A stretch of DNA of 64,000 nt from Bilifractor porci (lineage in GTDB: Bacteria; Bacillota; Clostridia; Lachnospirales; Lachnospiraceae), in assembly GCF_009696005.1 (NCBI RefSeq), contig NZ_VUMV01000005.1, forward strand, positions 1 to 64,000. The letters are read 5' to 3'. Below the pieces are notes generated by a model. That model was given only the letters and a program-made list of their open reading frames with translations. It did no database searches and was not told where the DNA came from. The first letter of the stretch is position 1; the number at the start of each line of letters is the position of its first letter. This document shows positions 9,176 through 17,728 of the stretch, in pieces. Both the position numbers and the translations under genes were made by a program.

Positions 9176-9204
9176 TTGCAATTAAAAAAACTCTGGTATA
9201 TAAT
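9176..9204 (+). promoter_or_regulatory. Promoter of the SUF operon
   Basis: TTGCAA, a 17-base spacer and a perfect TATAAT. The segment just downstream (TGTACTAAAATACTAGGGAT, 9213-9232) is partly symmetric and shares ACTAGG with the cysK promoter region, so it may be an Rrf2/IscR-type operator. Confidence 0.7.
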
Positions 9205-9259
9205 TAGCGCGAAAAAGTGTACTAAAATACTAGGGATTAAAACCAGATGGAGGATAGGT

Positions 9260-10006
9260 ATGGCAGAGCAGCTGTTAAAGGTAAAGGATCTGACAGTCCG
9301 TGTGGAGGAGAAAGAAATCCTGCACGGCCTGAATCTTACAATAAATAAGGGAGAGACTCATGTCCTTATGGGGCCGAACGGCGCGGGGAAGTCTACGCTG
9401 GGAAATGCGATTATGGGAAACCCGGCTTACGAGGTTACCGGAGGAAGTATCGTGTTCAAGGGAGAGGAACTTCTTTCCAAACCCGTGAACGAGAGAGCAA
9501 AAGACGGTATTTTCATGTCCTTCCAGAATCCTCTGGAGGTTCCGGGAATTTCCCTGATGAATTTTATCCGCAGTGCGGTGGAACAGAAGACGGGAGAAAA
9601 AATCCGGCTGTTTCCGTTCCGCAAGGAAATTTTTAAGGCCATGGATGTTCTGCAGATGGATCATTCCTATGCGGAGCGTGACCTGAATGTCGGGTTCTCC
9701 GGCGGCGAAAAAAAGAAAGCGGAAATTCTGCAGCTGCTTATGCTGAAACCTTCTCTGGCCATTCTGGATGAGACGGACTCCGGCCTGGATGTAGATGCCG
9801 TCCGCACCGTATCCAAGGGCGTGGAGGAGTATCAGAAAGATAAGGACGGTGCTCTGCTTATTATCACGCACAGCACCCGGATTCTGGAGTCTCTGCATGT
9901 AGACGCCACGCATGTTCTGGTAAACGGAACAATCGTGGAAGACGGCGACGGTTCCCTGGTAGATGAAATCAATGAGCACGGCTTCGAGCGGTTTGAGAAT
10001 GCCTGA
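9260..10006 (+). CDS. sufC: Fe-S assembly ATPase SufC
   Basis: ABC-type ATPase of the SufBCD scaffold that builds Fe-S clusters in the cytoplasm; 248 residues, the usual length. The start is ATG with GGAGG six bases upstream. Visible motifs are Walker A GPNGAGKST, signature FSGGEKKKAE, Walker B LAILDETDSGLD and the H-loop IITHSTRI. The SufC hallmark LDETDSGLD is intact. It is first in the operon sufC-B-D-S-U, directly behind a strong promoter. Confidence 0.98.
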   Translation: MAEQLLKVKDLTVRVEEKEILHGLNLTINKGETHVLMGPNGAGKSTLGNAIMGNPAYEVTGGSIVFKGEELLSKPVNERAKDGIFMSFQNPLEVPGISLMNFIRSAVEQKTGEKIRLFPFRKEIFKAMDVLQMDHSYAERDLNVGFSGGEKKKAEILQLLMLKPSLAILDETDSGLDVDAVRTVSKGVEEYQKDKDGALLIITHSTRILESLHVDATHVLVNGTIVEDGDGSLVDEINEHGFERFENA

Positions 10007-10021
10007 GGGAAGGGAATTGCC

Positions 10022-11431
10022 ATGAAGGAAAAAACTTATGTAGAAGATATAGACAGGAGCATGTACGATTTCCGAAACGAGGAAGGTGCTGATACCTACC
10101 GGATCGAGGAAGGCCTTACACCGAAAATCGTGCTGGAACTGTCAGAGGAAAAAAATGATCCGGAATGGATGCGCGATTTCCGGCTGCATTCTCTCGAAAT
10201 TTATAATAAGAAGAAAGTTCCGGACTGGGGTCCTTCCATCGAGGGGCTGAACATGGATCAGATTGTTACCTATGTCCGCCCAAACACAAAAATGCAGGGA
10301 AGCTGGGACGAGGTTCCGGAAGAAATCAAGGATACCTTTGAGAGGCTGGGAATTCCGCAGGCGGAGAGAAAATCTCTTGCGGGAGTGGGAGCCCAGTACG
10401 ACTCGGAGTTGGTTTATCACAACGTAAAGGCAGAGGTGGCTGCGCAGGGCGTGGTGTACTCGGATCTGGAGAGTGCGCTCCGCGGTGAATACGCGGATCT
10501 GATCCGGTCTCATTTTATGAAGCTGGTTCCCCCGACCGATCACAAGTTTGCCGCCCTTCACGGCGCGGTCTGGTCAGGCGGCTCTTTCGTGTATGTGCCG
10601 AAGGGAGTAAAGGTGGAGATTCCCCTTCAGTCTTACTTCCGTCTGAATGCTGCCGGGGCAGGACAGTTTGAGCATACGCTGATTATCGTGGAGGAGGGCG
10701 CCTATCTTCATTTTATTGAGGGATGTTCCGCTCCGAAATATAATGTGGCGAATCTGCATGCCGGCTGCGTAGAGCTCTATGTAGGGAAGAACGCGACGCT
10801 GCGGTATTCTACCATAGAAAACTGGTCCAAGAACATGTATAACCTAAATACTAAGCGGGCAAAGGTGGAGGAGGGCGGAAAAGTAGAATGGGTTTCCGGA
10901 TCCTTCGGTTCCCATGTCTCCTACCTGTATCCCATGAGCATTCTGGCAGGACGGGGTGCCAGAGCAGAGTTTACCGGTGTGACCTTTGCTGGAAAAGGAC
11001 AGAATCTGGACACTGGCTGCAAGATTGTCCACAGTGCGCCGGACACTTCTTCGTATGTGAATACCAGATCCATCTCCAAGAGTGGGGGTATCAGCACCTT
11101 CCGCAGCTCTGTTGTCGTGAATCATCAGGCAAAGAACAGCAAGTCCTCGGTGTCCTGCCAGTCCCTGATGCTGGATTCGGAGTCCCGTTCGGACACCATT
11201 CCGGCCATGGACATCCGGACCTCCCAGGCCGATATCGGACACGAGGCGAAAATCGGACGAATCAGCGACCAGGCAGTCTTCTACCTTATGAGCCGCGGAA
11301 TTTCCGAGGAAGAGGCCCGGGCGCTTATTGTCAGCGGATTTGCGGACAACGTTTCCAAGGAGCTGCCTCTGGAATATGCGGTAGAGATGAATAACCTGAT
11401 CCGCCTGGAAATGAAGGGCACAGTAGGCTGA
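10022..11431 (+). CDS. sufB: Fe-S scaffold protein SufB
   Basis: Scaffold subunit that receives persulfide sulfur and iron and forms the nascent cluster with SufC and SufD. It has 469 residues, standard for the family, with the conserved right-handed beta-helix core: HAAVWSGG-like HGAVWSGGSFVYVPKG, EHTLIIVEEGAYLHFIEGCSAP (conserved Cys), STIENWSKNMYNLNTKRA, QNLDTGCKIVH, and the C-terminal RTSQADIGHEAKIGRI. It lies 15 bases after sufC and 13 before sufD, consistent with one transcript. Confidence 0.98.
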   Translation: MKEKTYVEDIDRSMYDFRNEEGADTYRIEEGLTPKIVLELSEEKNDPEWMRDFRLHSLEIYNKKKVPDWGPSIEGLNMDQIVTYVRPNTKMQGSWDEVPEEIKDTFERLGIPQAERKSLAGVGAQYDSELVYHNVKAEVAAQGVVYSDLESALRGEYADLIRSHFMKLVPPTDHKFAALHGAVWSGGSFVYVPKGVKVEIPLQSYFRLNAAGAGQFEHTLIIVEEGAYLHFIEGCSAPKYNVANLHAGCVELYVGKNATLRYSTIENWSKNMYNLNTKRAKVEEGGKVEWVSGSFGSHVSYLYPMSILAGRGARAEFTGVTFAGKGQNLDTGCKIVHSAPDTSSYVNTRSISKSGGISTFRSSVVVNHQAKNSKSSVSCQSLMLDSESRSDTIPAMDIRTSQADIGHEAKIGRISDQAVFYLMSRGISEEEARALIVSGFADNVSKELPLEYAVEMNNLIRLEMKGTVG

Positions 11432-11444
11432 GGAGGAATCGGAA

Positions 11445-12560
11445 ATGAATGAAAAGAAGGATATAACACTGAACCGGCTTCCTGCCATCACCTGGTACTG
11501 GCTGAAAATGAACGAATCACGGGTGCAGGTGCCCGCACAGCTGGCAGAGGGCGGTGTGGAAACCGCATTTCCATCTGATGCTGTGGCGGAGAGCAGCACG
11601 AAGGATCCGGCGCTGGAGCAGCAGCCTTCGGGATGCGGAGAACAGGTCGGCACTTTGCTGAAGGAAATCAAGACCAGGACATTTACCGCCAGGGCCGGCA
11701 GAAAAGCCGAAAACCCGGTGCGTCTGCGCTTTCCGTTTGCGGACGGGGACCAGAAGGCATTTTCTATCGGGCTTGTGACAGAAGAAAACAGCAGCATGAC
11801 GGTACTGATGGACTATGCATCGGTTCCGGCGGAGGCGGCCGGCAGGGCCGGGGGAGCGGAATACACCGATACGGCAGCCGGTTTTGGAGCGGTCCAGACA
11901 AAGGTACGCGTAAAGAAGAATTCTGTTCTGCGCCTGGTGCAGACCGTGCGTCTGGGCAGCGGTTTTACCTTTATCAACGATGTGGGCGGAACCTGCGAGG
12001 ACGGCGGAAGAATAGAAATTATCCATCTGTTTCTCGGGGGTGGGGATATCTATCAGGGCTGCCGTATTGATCTGGCAGGCAGCAAAAGCTCCCTGAAAAC
12101 GGACATTGCTTATCAGGTGCTTGGCGACGGGCATCTGGATATGAATTACTTTGCCAATCACACGGGGAAAAAGACAGAATGCGCTATCAATGCCAGCGGC
12201 GTCCTGCGTGACCGTGCGAAAAAGACCTTCCGGGGCACCATTGATTTCAAAAGAGGAGCTGCGGGTTCTGTCGGGAACGAAATGGAAGATGTTCTGATGA
12301 TGGACGATGAGGTGCAGAATCAGACTATTCCGCTGATCCTCTGTGCAGAAGAGGACGTCGTGGGCAACCACGGAGCCACCATCGGAAGACTGGATGATTC
12401 CCTTATGTTTTATCTGGAATCCCGCGGAATGGACAGGGATCAGATCTATGAGATGATGGCCAAGGCCCGTCTGGACTCGGTGATCCGCCTGATTCCGGAT
12501 GAGAGATGGAGAGAAGACATCAATACCTGGCTGGGAGGCACAGAGGATGACAACGAGTGA
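11445..12560 (+). CDS. sufD: Fe-S scaffold protein SufD
   Basis: Partner of SufB in the SufBCD complex, needed for iron entry. It has 371 residues; the N-terminal ~130 are divergent (LNRLPAITWYWLKMNES opening), while the beta-helix and C-terminal part are typical (KTDIAYQVLGDGHLDMNYFANH, RGTIDFKRGAAGSVGNEMEDVLMMDD, CAEEDVVGNHGATIGRLDDS). The HGATIG/GR motif and the conserved terminal His are present. Its end overlaps the sufS start by 14 bases, indicating translational coupling. Confidence 0.95.
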   Translation: MNEKKDITLNRLPAITWYWLKMNESRVQVPAQLAEGGVETAFPSDAVAESSTKDPALEQQPSGCGEQVGTLLKEIKTRTFTARAGRKAENPVRLRFPFADGDQKAFSIGLVTEENSSMTVLMDYASVPAEAAGRAGGAEYTDTAAGFGAVQTKVRVKKNSVLRLVQTVRLGSGFTFINDVGGTCEDGGRIEIIHLFLGGGDIYQGCRIDLAGSKSSLKTDIAYQVLGDGHLDMNYFANHTGKKTECAINASGVLRDRAKKTFRGTIDFKRGAAGSVGNEMEDVLMMDDEVQNQTIPLILCAEEDVVGNHGATIGRLDDSLMFYLESRGMDRDQIYEMMAKARLDSVIRLIPDERWREDINTWLGGTEDDNE

Positions 12561-13776
12561 AAGAAAACGGGAGGATGCGGAAATCCGGAAGGATTTTCCG
12601 CTTCTTAATCCGGAGACAGCATATCTGGACAATTCGGCAACAACGCAGAAACCCAGGCAGGTTCTGGAGGCCGTCTCTCATTATTATGAGAGTGAAAACG
12701 CCAACCCGCTCCGGGGGCTTTATCAGCTGAGCCTTAGGGCCACAGACTCCTATGAGCAGGCAAGAGAGGCGGTCCGTGCTTTTATCCACGCGAAAAGCAC
12801 GGAGGAAATCATTTTTACCAGGAACGCGACCGAGAGCCTGAACCTGGTGGGATACAGCTGGACGGCAGACAACCTGAAGCCGGATGATGAGATTTTAATC
12901 ACCATTCTGGAACACCACAGCAATATGCTGCCCTGGCAGCAGGCCGCGAAACGAACCGGCGCAACGCTGAAATATCTGGAGTGCGACAAAACCGGAAACA
13001 TAACCGAAGAAGATTTTCGCAGGGCGATAACCCCGAAGACAAAGCTGGTCTGCATGACACATGTCTCAAATGTCATCGGGAGGACAAATGACCTGAAAAC
13101 ATTTGCCCGGATTGCGCATGAGTACGGGGCGGTTTTTGTGGCGGACGGCGCGCAGAGCGTTCCCCACATGCCGGTGGATGTACAGGATCTGGATGTGGAT
13201 TTTCTGGCATTTTCCGGACACAAAATGCTCTCGCCCATGGGAATCGGCGTCCTTTACGGGAAAAAAGAAATTCTGGATGCCATGCAGCCCTTTCTCTACG
13301 GCGGGGAAATGATTGAATATGTGACGAGGGAGGGCGCCACCTACGCGGAGCTTCCTCATAAATTTGAAGCCGGTACGGTAAACGCGGGCGGGGCGGTAGG
13401 CCTTCATGCGGCAATCCAGTACATCAATTCCATCGGATTTGATAAAATCCAGGAGCGGGAGGATCATCTGACCGCTTACGCGATGGAAAAGATAAAGGAA
13501 ATCCCGGAGGTGCACATTCTTGGATCCGATGATCCGAAGGAGCATCACGGTATTCTTACTTTTACGGTGGATGGAGTTCATCCGCACGATATCGCGGCTA
13601 TGATGGACGAGGATCATGTGGATGTGCGCGCAGGACATCACTGTGCGCAGCCTCTTCTGAAATTCCTCGGCACAATGTCCACGGCCAGGGCGAGCTTTTC
13701 TTTCTATAACACGGAGGAAGAGGCGGACCGCCTGGTTGACAGCATGAAGACGCTGCGGAAACGTATGGGTTATTAA
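12547..13776 (+). CDS. sufS: Cysteine desulfurase SufS
   Basis: PLP enzyme that takes sulfur from cysteine for Fe-S assembly; 409 residues. The start is the ATG inside the end of sufD. Features are YLDNSATTQKP, ATESLNLV, LEHHSNMLPWQ, VADGAQSVPHMPVDVQ, the PLP lysine in FSGHKMLSPMGIGVLYG, and the persulfide Cys in RAGHHCAQPLL. This RAGHHCAQP arrangement is the group II (SufS) type that works with SufU. A 63-base gap separates it from sufU. Confidence 0.97.
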   Translation: MTTSERKREDAEIRKDFPLLNPETAYLDNSATTQKPRQVLEAVSHYYESENANPLRGLYQLSLRATDSYEQAREAVRAFIHAKSTEEIIFTRNATESLNLVGYSWTADNLKPDDEILITILEHHSNMLPWQQAAKRTGATLKYLECDKTGNITEEDFRRAITPKTKLVCMTHVSNVIGRTNDLKTFARIAHEYGAVFVADGAQSVPHMPVDVQDLDVDFLAFSGHKMLSPMGIGVLYGKKEILDAMQPFLYGGEMIEYVTREGATYAELPHKFEAGTVNAGGAVGLHAAIQYINSIGFDKIQEREDHLTAYAMEKIKEIPEVHILGSDDPKEHHGILTFTVDGVHPHDIAAMMDEDHVDVRAGHHCAQPLLKFLGTMSTARASFSFYNTEEEADRLVDSMKTLRKRMGY

Positions 13777-13839
13777 AGAAGAATCAGGTCCGGCATTTCG
13801 CTTCTGTGCGGCGGACTGTCACGGAAGAAGGGATTAGCT

Positions 13840-14289
13840 ATGCACAACACATTTTACAGTGAGATATTAACAGAGCATAATCTGCATCCCACGCACAAGC
13901 ATGAGCTTCCGGATGCAAATTATGAGCTGGAGGGAGTAAATCCCAGCTGCGGCGATGATATTATCCTGAAGCTGAAGGTAGAAGACGGAGTGGTAAAGGA
14001 CGGGGCATTTGTGGGAGACGGCTGCGCGATTTCCCAGGCATCCGCCGACATGATGCTGGATCTGGTGATCGGAAGGCCGGTTGAAGAGGCCAAAAGACTG
14101 TCAGAAATCTTTCTGAGAATGATCAAAGGAAAAATCACCGAAGAGGAAAAGGAAGAGCTGGAGGAAGCCGGAGCGCTGGAGGATATTTCCCATATGCCTG
14201 CCAGGGTAAAATGCGCGGTCCTGGGATGGCATACCATGGATGAAATTTTCGAGGATCCGGATAAAGCAAGAAAAAAGGCTGACGCATAG
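13840..14289 (+). CDS. sufU: Zinc-dependent sulfurtransferase SufU
   Basis: Accepts persulfide from SufS and passes sulfur to SufB. The 149 residues carry the three conserved cysteines (NPSCGDDI, GDGCAISQAS, RVKCAVLGW) and the Asp of the zinc site. The insertion between the second and third Cys (ITEEEKEELEEAGALEDIS) is typical of SufU and absent from IscU. The start is ATG preceded by AAGGG. Confidence 0.96.
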   Translation: MHNTFYSEILTEHNLHPTHKHELPDANYELEGVNPSCGDDIILKLKVEDGVVKDGAFVGDGCAISQASADMMLDLVIGRPVEEAKRLSEIFLRMIKGKITEEEKEELEEAGALEDISHMPARVKCAVLGWHTMDEIFEDPDKARKKADA

Positions 14290-14361
14290 AACTCTGAAAC
14301 GGATGAGAGCTGATGTCGGAACGGCACCTTCGGAAATCACCGAAAAGAGGGAACAGCGGAA

Positions 14362-14811
14362 ATGACAAAAGAAGTGATTATCACGCTCCGGGGAATTCAG
14401 TTCGGCAGCGCGGAGGATTCCGCGCAGCCCGTGGAGATTGTCACACCCGGAGAATATTATTATAAAAACGGTCAGCATTATCTGATTTTCGAGGAGAGCA
14501 CAGAGGGATTCCGGGAGGTCACCCATAATCTCTATAAATTCACCGAAGATCGCCTGATGGTCCATAAAAAAGGGCTGATCGACACAGAGATGATATTTGA
14601 GAAGGGAAAGAAAACTATCTCCGCATACCATACACCCTTCGGGCGCATGGATATGAATATCGCGGCGACGGATTTCTGTCTGAAAGTCTCGGAAAACCAG
14701 CTCGATTACCGCGTGGATTACGCGCTGAACATGGGCGAAGGCTTTGCAGCGGACTGCCAGGTGAATTTTAACGTAAAATCACGAGACTGGTGGTATATGA
14801 AGGAACTGTGA
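14362..14811 (+). CDS. DUF1934 (YwiB-like) beta-barrel protein
   Basis: A 149-residue cytoplasmic protein of the DUF1934/YwiB family, thought to be a calycin-like barrel of unknown function. Recognisable family features are the alternating beta pattern, EYYYKNGQHYLIFEE, VHKKGLIDTEMIFEKGKKT, the YHTPFG-MDM motif and the closing LDYRVDYALNMG. The start is ATG, 72 bases after sufU, so it may be read with the SUF operon. No catalytic residues are evident. Confidence 0.85.
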   Translation: MTKEVIITLRGIQFGSAEDSAQPVEIVTPGEYYYKNGQHYLIFEESTEGFREVTHNLYKFTEDRLMVHKKGLIDTEMIFEKGKKTISAYHTPFGRMDMNIAATDFCLKVSENQLDYRVDYALNMGEGFAADCQVNFNVKSRDWWYMKEL

Positions 14812-14879
14812 CTTTCCAATCATTCGGATGAAACATCTAAAATATAAGAAAAAGTATTGTGAAAAACAGACAAAAAAAT

Positions 14880-15047
14880 ACTGTCGCCTCACAAGGATAG
14901 AAAATGAATATTCTGGAAGAAACATCCGCAGCGCTGGTCCTTTCTCCCTGCAAGCGTAAGCGCCGCAGGGAGATTAGTACCGCTGCGCGAGGACAGAGCG
15001 CAAGCGGTTTCTGGAAGAATATTCATTTTCTTCAGTAAAGCGACAGT
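14880..15047. repeat. Long imperfect hairpin element between convergent genes
   Basis: A nearly continuous inverted repeat of about 168 bases. Outer arms are ACTGTCGC (14880) / GCGACAGT (15040), then GAAAATGAATATTCT (14900) / AGAATATTCATTTTC (15016), GAAAC/GTTTC, CCGC/GCGG, GCGCT/AGCGC and GTCCT/AGGAC. Inside sits a hairpin TCTCCCTGC / GCAGGGAGA (14943-14973). A T-rich tail follows (CCTTTTTAT). It separates two convergent genes, so it can stop transcription, but it is far longer than needed. It could be a palindromic mobile repeat or a structured RNA. No second copy was seen in this window. Confidence 0.7.
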
Positions 15048-15061
15048 CCTTTTTATATTGC

Positions 15062-15514
15062 TTATGCTTCGCCGCGGCCTTTCTTTAACAGCTTGTCCAT
15101 CCGGCTTTCTTTTTTCTTCGGAGCCTCCAGCGGTCCGCGGATGCCGCGGACATCCGTAATATAGAGCCCGCTGACAGTTGCCTTCACTTCCTTCTTGACA
15201 GGAATGATTTCATACACCTTTTTATCTGCGATGAAAGTCATAATCTTCGGACCGACCTTTGCCTTTACAATCGGGAATTTGGTGCGGCGCATCATTTTCG
15301 GCGTCTGCTCCAGGACAATAGGCGGAAAACCTGCGTCCCGGATTCTCATTTTCTTCTTGTCAATGACCAGCATGCTCACAGTCTGCTTGGCCGCGTCAAT
15401 CTGCGCCTGCTGCTCATCCTGTTTCTTCTGTGCTCTTTTTCCGAGGAAATAGAGCACAATAATAATACCTACGAGAATTCCTATGACAATCAGTAAAACT
15501 CCCCACCAGGGCAT
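15062..15514 (-). CDS. Small single-pass membrane protein of unknown function
   Basis: A 150-residue protein starting at ATG with GGAGG nine bases upstream. Residues about 2-25 form one transmembrane helix (WWGVLLIVIGILVGIIIVLYF), followed by a basic, Gln-rich juxtamembrane helix (KRAQKKQDEQQAQID) and a mixed alpha/beta cytoplasmic part rich in Lys and Arg. The C-terminus is strongly basic (KKKESRMDKLLKKGRG). I do not recognise a named family. The basic tail could contact nucleic acid, lipid or the ribosome. It is convergent with the SUF region across the hairpin element and divergent from the next operon. Confidence 0.8.
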   Translation of the reverse strand: MPWWGVLLIVIGILVGIIIVLYFLGKRAQKKQDEQQAQIDAAKQTVSMLVIDKKKMRIRDAGFPPIVLEQTPKMMRRTKFPIVKAKVGPKIMTFIADKKVYEIIPVKKEVKATVSGLYITDVRGIRGPLEAPKKKESRMDKLLKKGRGEA

Positions 15515-15628
15515 CGTGTTTTCCTCCTTTTTTCTGTCGTTGACATACTGTTTTATGATAGCATCTGCGTGCTGAAAAGGCAAGATTCGGTTGCTGAATA
15601 TGTTGATTTGCGGTATGATTATTACACT

Positions 15629-17728
15629 ATGGCTGAGAATAATAAGAAAAACCAAAACAGAAAAATGCAGATAGACAGCCTGCTGGATTATCCGGTCCGG
15701 AAAACAAACGGGAATTCCGGCACAAAACGGTCCGGTGCCTCCTCTGCGCAGAAACAGAACGCAGGCAGGACCGCGGGAAAAAACTCCGGCAGCGCGGCCG
15801 GACGAAGAAGTACCTCGGGAAGAAGCAGCGCAGCCTCCGGGGGAAACTCTGCTTCCGCACAGAGATCCGGCAATGCCGTCAGGCGGACAGGAACCGCCGC
15901 TTCTTCTTCCAGGAAGACTTCGGCATCGGGTACCGAGACGGAAGCCCAGCGCAGGGAAAGACTGCGCCGGAACAGGGAGAGGCAGGCGCTTCGGAAAAAA
16001 CGGCGGAAGAGAAAGAAGATCATCCGTATGGCACTGGCGGTTGTCGCTGTCTCCGCCCTTGCGGCCATCCTGATTACCGGGGGAGCGGCCATACACCGAT
16101 ACCGGGTGAAAAAAGCGGAGGCAGAGGCCGCCGCCGCAGCCGCAGAGGAAGCAGCGCGTACTCTGGATACCTTCCGGGCGTCAGAGGTTCTGCATCTCTC
16201 TTTTCCGACCCTGACGATTAAGGATTCTTCTTCTGCGGAAGACAGTTCGTCGGACGGGACCGATACAGCGTCTGTCGATGCAGACGGAGACGGAATTCCG
16301 GACGAGACATCGGGAACCGATACAACGGAAACGGCGGACGCTGCGGCGGGAACTTCTTCCGACAGCTCTGCGGATTCTTCTGAGAAACAGGCTCTCAGTG
16401 TGAGTGATTTTAACCAGATCCTTTCTGATCTGTATGACCAGAACTATGTGCTGGTCGATGTGTACAGTCTTGCCGCAAGCGGGGACAGCGGTTTTACAGA
16501 TGGTTCCGTCCAGGTTCCGAAGGGAAAGAAACCGCTGATCATTTCTCAGATGGACTGCAGCTATACGGCAGAGAATGACGGGAAGGCGGACAGCCTTGTC
16601 CTGGATTCCAAAAGCGGGAAGATTTTATGTCAGTACACGGAGACAAATGAGAACGATGGGAGTACAGATTCCCTGACCGGCGCTGTGGATGTGATTCCGT
16701 GCCTGGAGAATTTTATTTCCCAGCATCCGGATTTTTCTTATAACGGGGCGCGCGGCATTATCGGCATTACCGGCTACCGGGGGCTGTTTGGCTATACGGT
16801 GGAGAAAGATGAAAATGTGATTGCCGCACCGACGGTGACAATTTCCCCGTCTACGCAGAACATCACCTATTCGGAAGACGATGAAACACAGAACAGCGGA
16901 GACGGAAGCGGTACCACGGGTACAGACACGAGAACAGACGGAAGCGGTACTGCCGGCACGGGAACAGATGAAAGCGGGCAGACCGGAACGGCGTATACCG
17001 ACGGAACCGGTACGGATGCTTACGGGACTGCAGACAATACCTACGCGTCCGCGACCACGGACGATACGGCAGATGGAATGTTTGCTTTTGCTTATCCGGA
17101 CAATCCGATTATCACCGGAATCCTGAAGAATGCCCGGACAGACAGAGGATTGGCATCTGTGCTGGCGGCCAGGCAGGAAGGCACTGTGTCAGAAGAGAAC
17201 ACCACGGCTGAAAATACAGATACTTCCGGAACAGGCGGCGGTACTTCCGGTACGGCAGAGAGTACGGACAGCAGCTCGGAGAGCAGCTCCGTCAGCTCAT
17301 CCAGCAGCTCTTCTTCCGGGAATCTGACAAATAACGAACAGGTCAGCCGGAATCTTCAGACCTGCCAGGCCATTATCAGCGCGCTCCGCTCGTCGGGCTG
17401 GCATTTTGCCTGCAACAGCTATGACCTGACCAGCTACGGAAGCCAGTACGATATTATGAAGAACGATGTGGATCAGTGGGAGGATGTGTTCTCTTCCATA
17501 CTGGGCACGACAGACATCATGCTGTTTCCGAAAAAGACAGATATCGGGGACTGGGGAGTCTATACCGCGGATAACCAGAAGTACAGCTATCTCAGCAGCC
17601 TGGGATTCCATTATTACTTTATTGAAAACAGCGGGGAGCTGACCTGGGCGCAGGTGCAGCCGGAATATGTCCGCCAGGGCATTCACGAAATTGATTCTTA
17701 CGCAGATTATCTGGAGGTTTTGAAATAG
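15629..17728 (+). CDS. Membrane-anchored polysaccharide deacetylase-like protein with low-complexity insert
   Basis: A 699-residue protein. The ATG (MAENNKK) is taken as start. Residues about 1-130 are a basic Ser/Gly/Arg-rich cytoplasmic tail, ending in KKRRKRKK before one membrane helix (MALAVVAVSALAAILITGGAA). The outside part resembles divergent NodB-type deacetylases of Lachnospiraceae: LHLSFPTL, FNQILSDLYDQNYVLVDVYSL, KKPLIISQMDCSY, DVIPCLENFISQHPDFSYNGARGIIGITGYRGLFGY, then SGWHFACNSYDLTSYGS and a C-terminal W-DVFSSILG. The middle is broken by about 190 residues of Thr/Gly/Ser/Asp low complexity. Classical zinc-ligand spacing is not obvious, so activity is uncertain. Its stop overlaps the next start. 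Confidence 0.75.
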   Translation: MAENNKKNQNRKMQIDSLLDYPVRKTNGNSGTKRSGASSAQKQNAGRTAGKNSGSAAGRRSTSGRSSAASGGNSASAQRSGNAVRRTGTAASSSRKTSASGTETEAQRRERLRRNRERQALRKKRRKRKKIIRMALAVVAVSALAAILITGGAAIHRYRVKKAEAEAAAAAAEEAARTLDTFRASEVLHLSFPTLTIKDSSSAEDSSSDGTDTASVDADGDGIPDETSGTDTTETADAAAGTSSDSSADSSEKQALSVSDFNQILSDLYDQNYVLVDVYSLAASGDSGFTDGSVQVPKGKKPLIISQMDCSYTAENDGKADSLVLDSKSGKILCQYTETNENDGSTDSLTGAVDVIPCLENFISQHPDFSYNGARGIIGITGYRGLFGYTVEKDENVIAAPTVTISPSTQNITYSEDDETQNSGDGSGTTGTDTRTDGSGTAGTGTDESGQTGTAYTDGTGTDAYGTADNTYASATTDDTADGMFAFAYPDNPIITGILKNARTDRGLASVLAARQEGTVSEENTTAENTDTSGTGGGTSGTAESTDSSSESSSVSSSSSSSSGNLTNNEQVSRNLQTCQAIISALRSSGWHFACNSYDLTSYGSQYDIMKNDVDQWEDVFSSILGTTDIMLFPKKTDIGDWGVYTADNQKYSYLSSLGFHYYFIENSGELTWAQVQPEYVRQGIHEIDSYADYLEVLK

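Noticed and set aside
10844-11797. Long minus-strand frame opposite sufB and sufD
   Set aside because: Both plus-strand genes are strongly conserved Fe-S assembly proteins; the antisense frame is a by-product of their codon use.
11517-12632. 371-codon minus-strand frame across sufD
   Set aside because: It mirrors sufD, crosses into sufS, and shows no recognisable protein motif.
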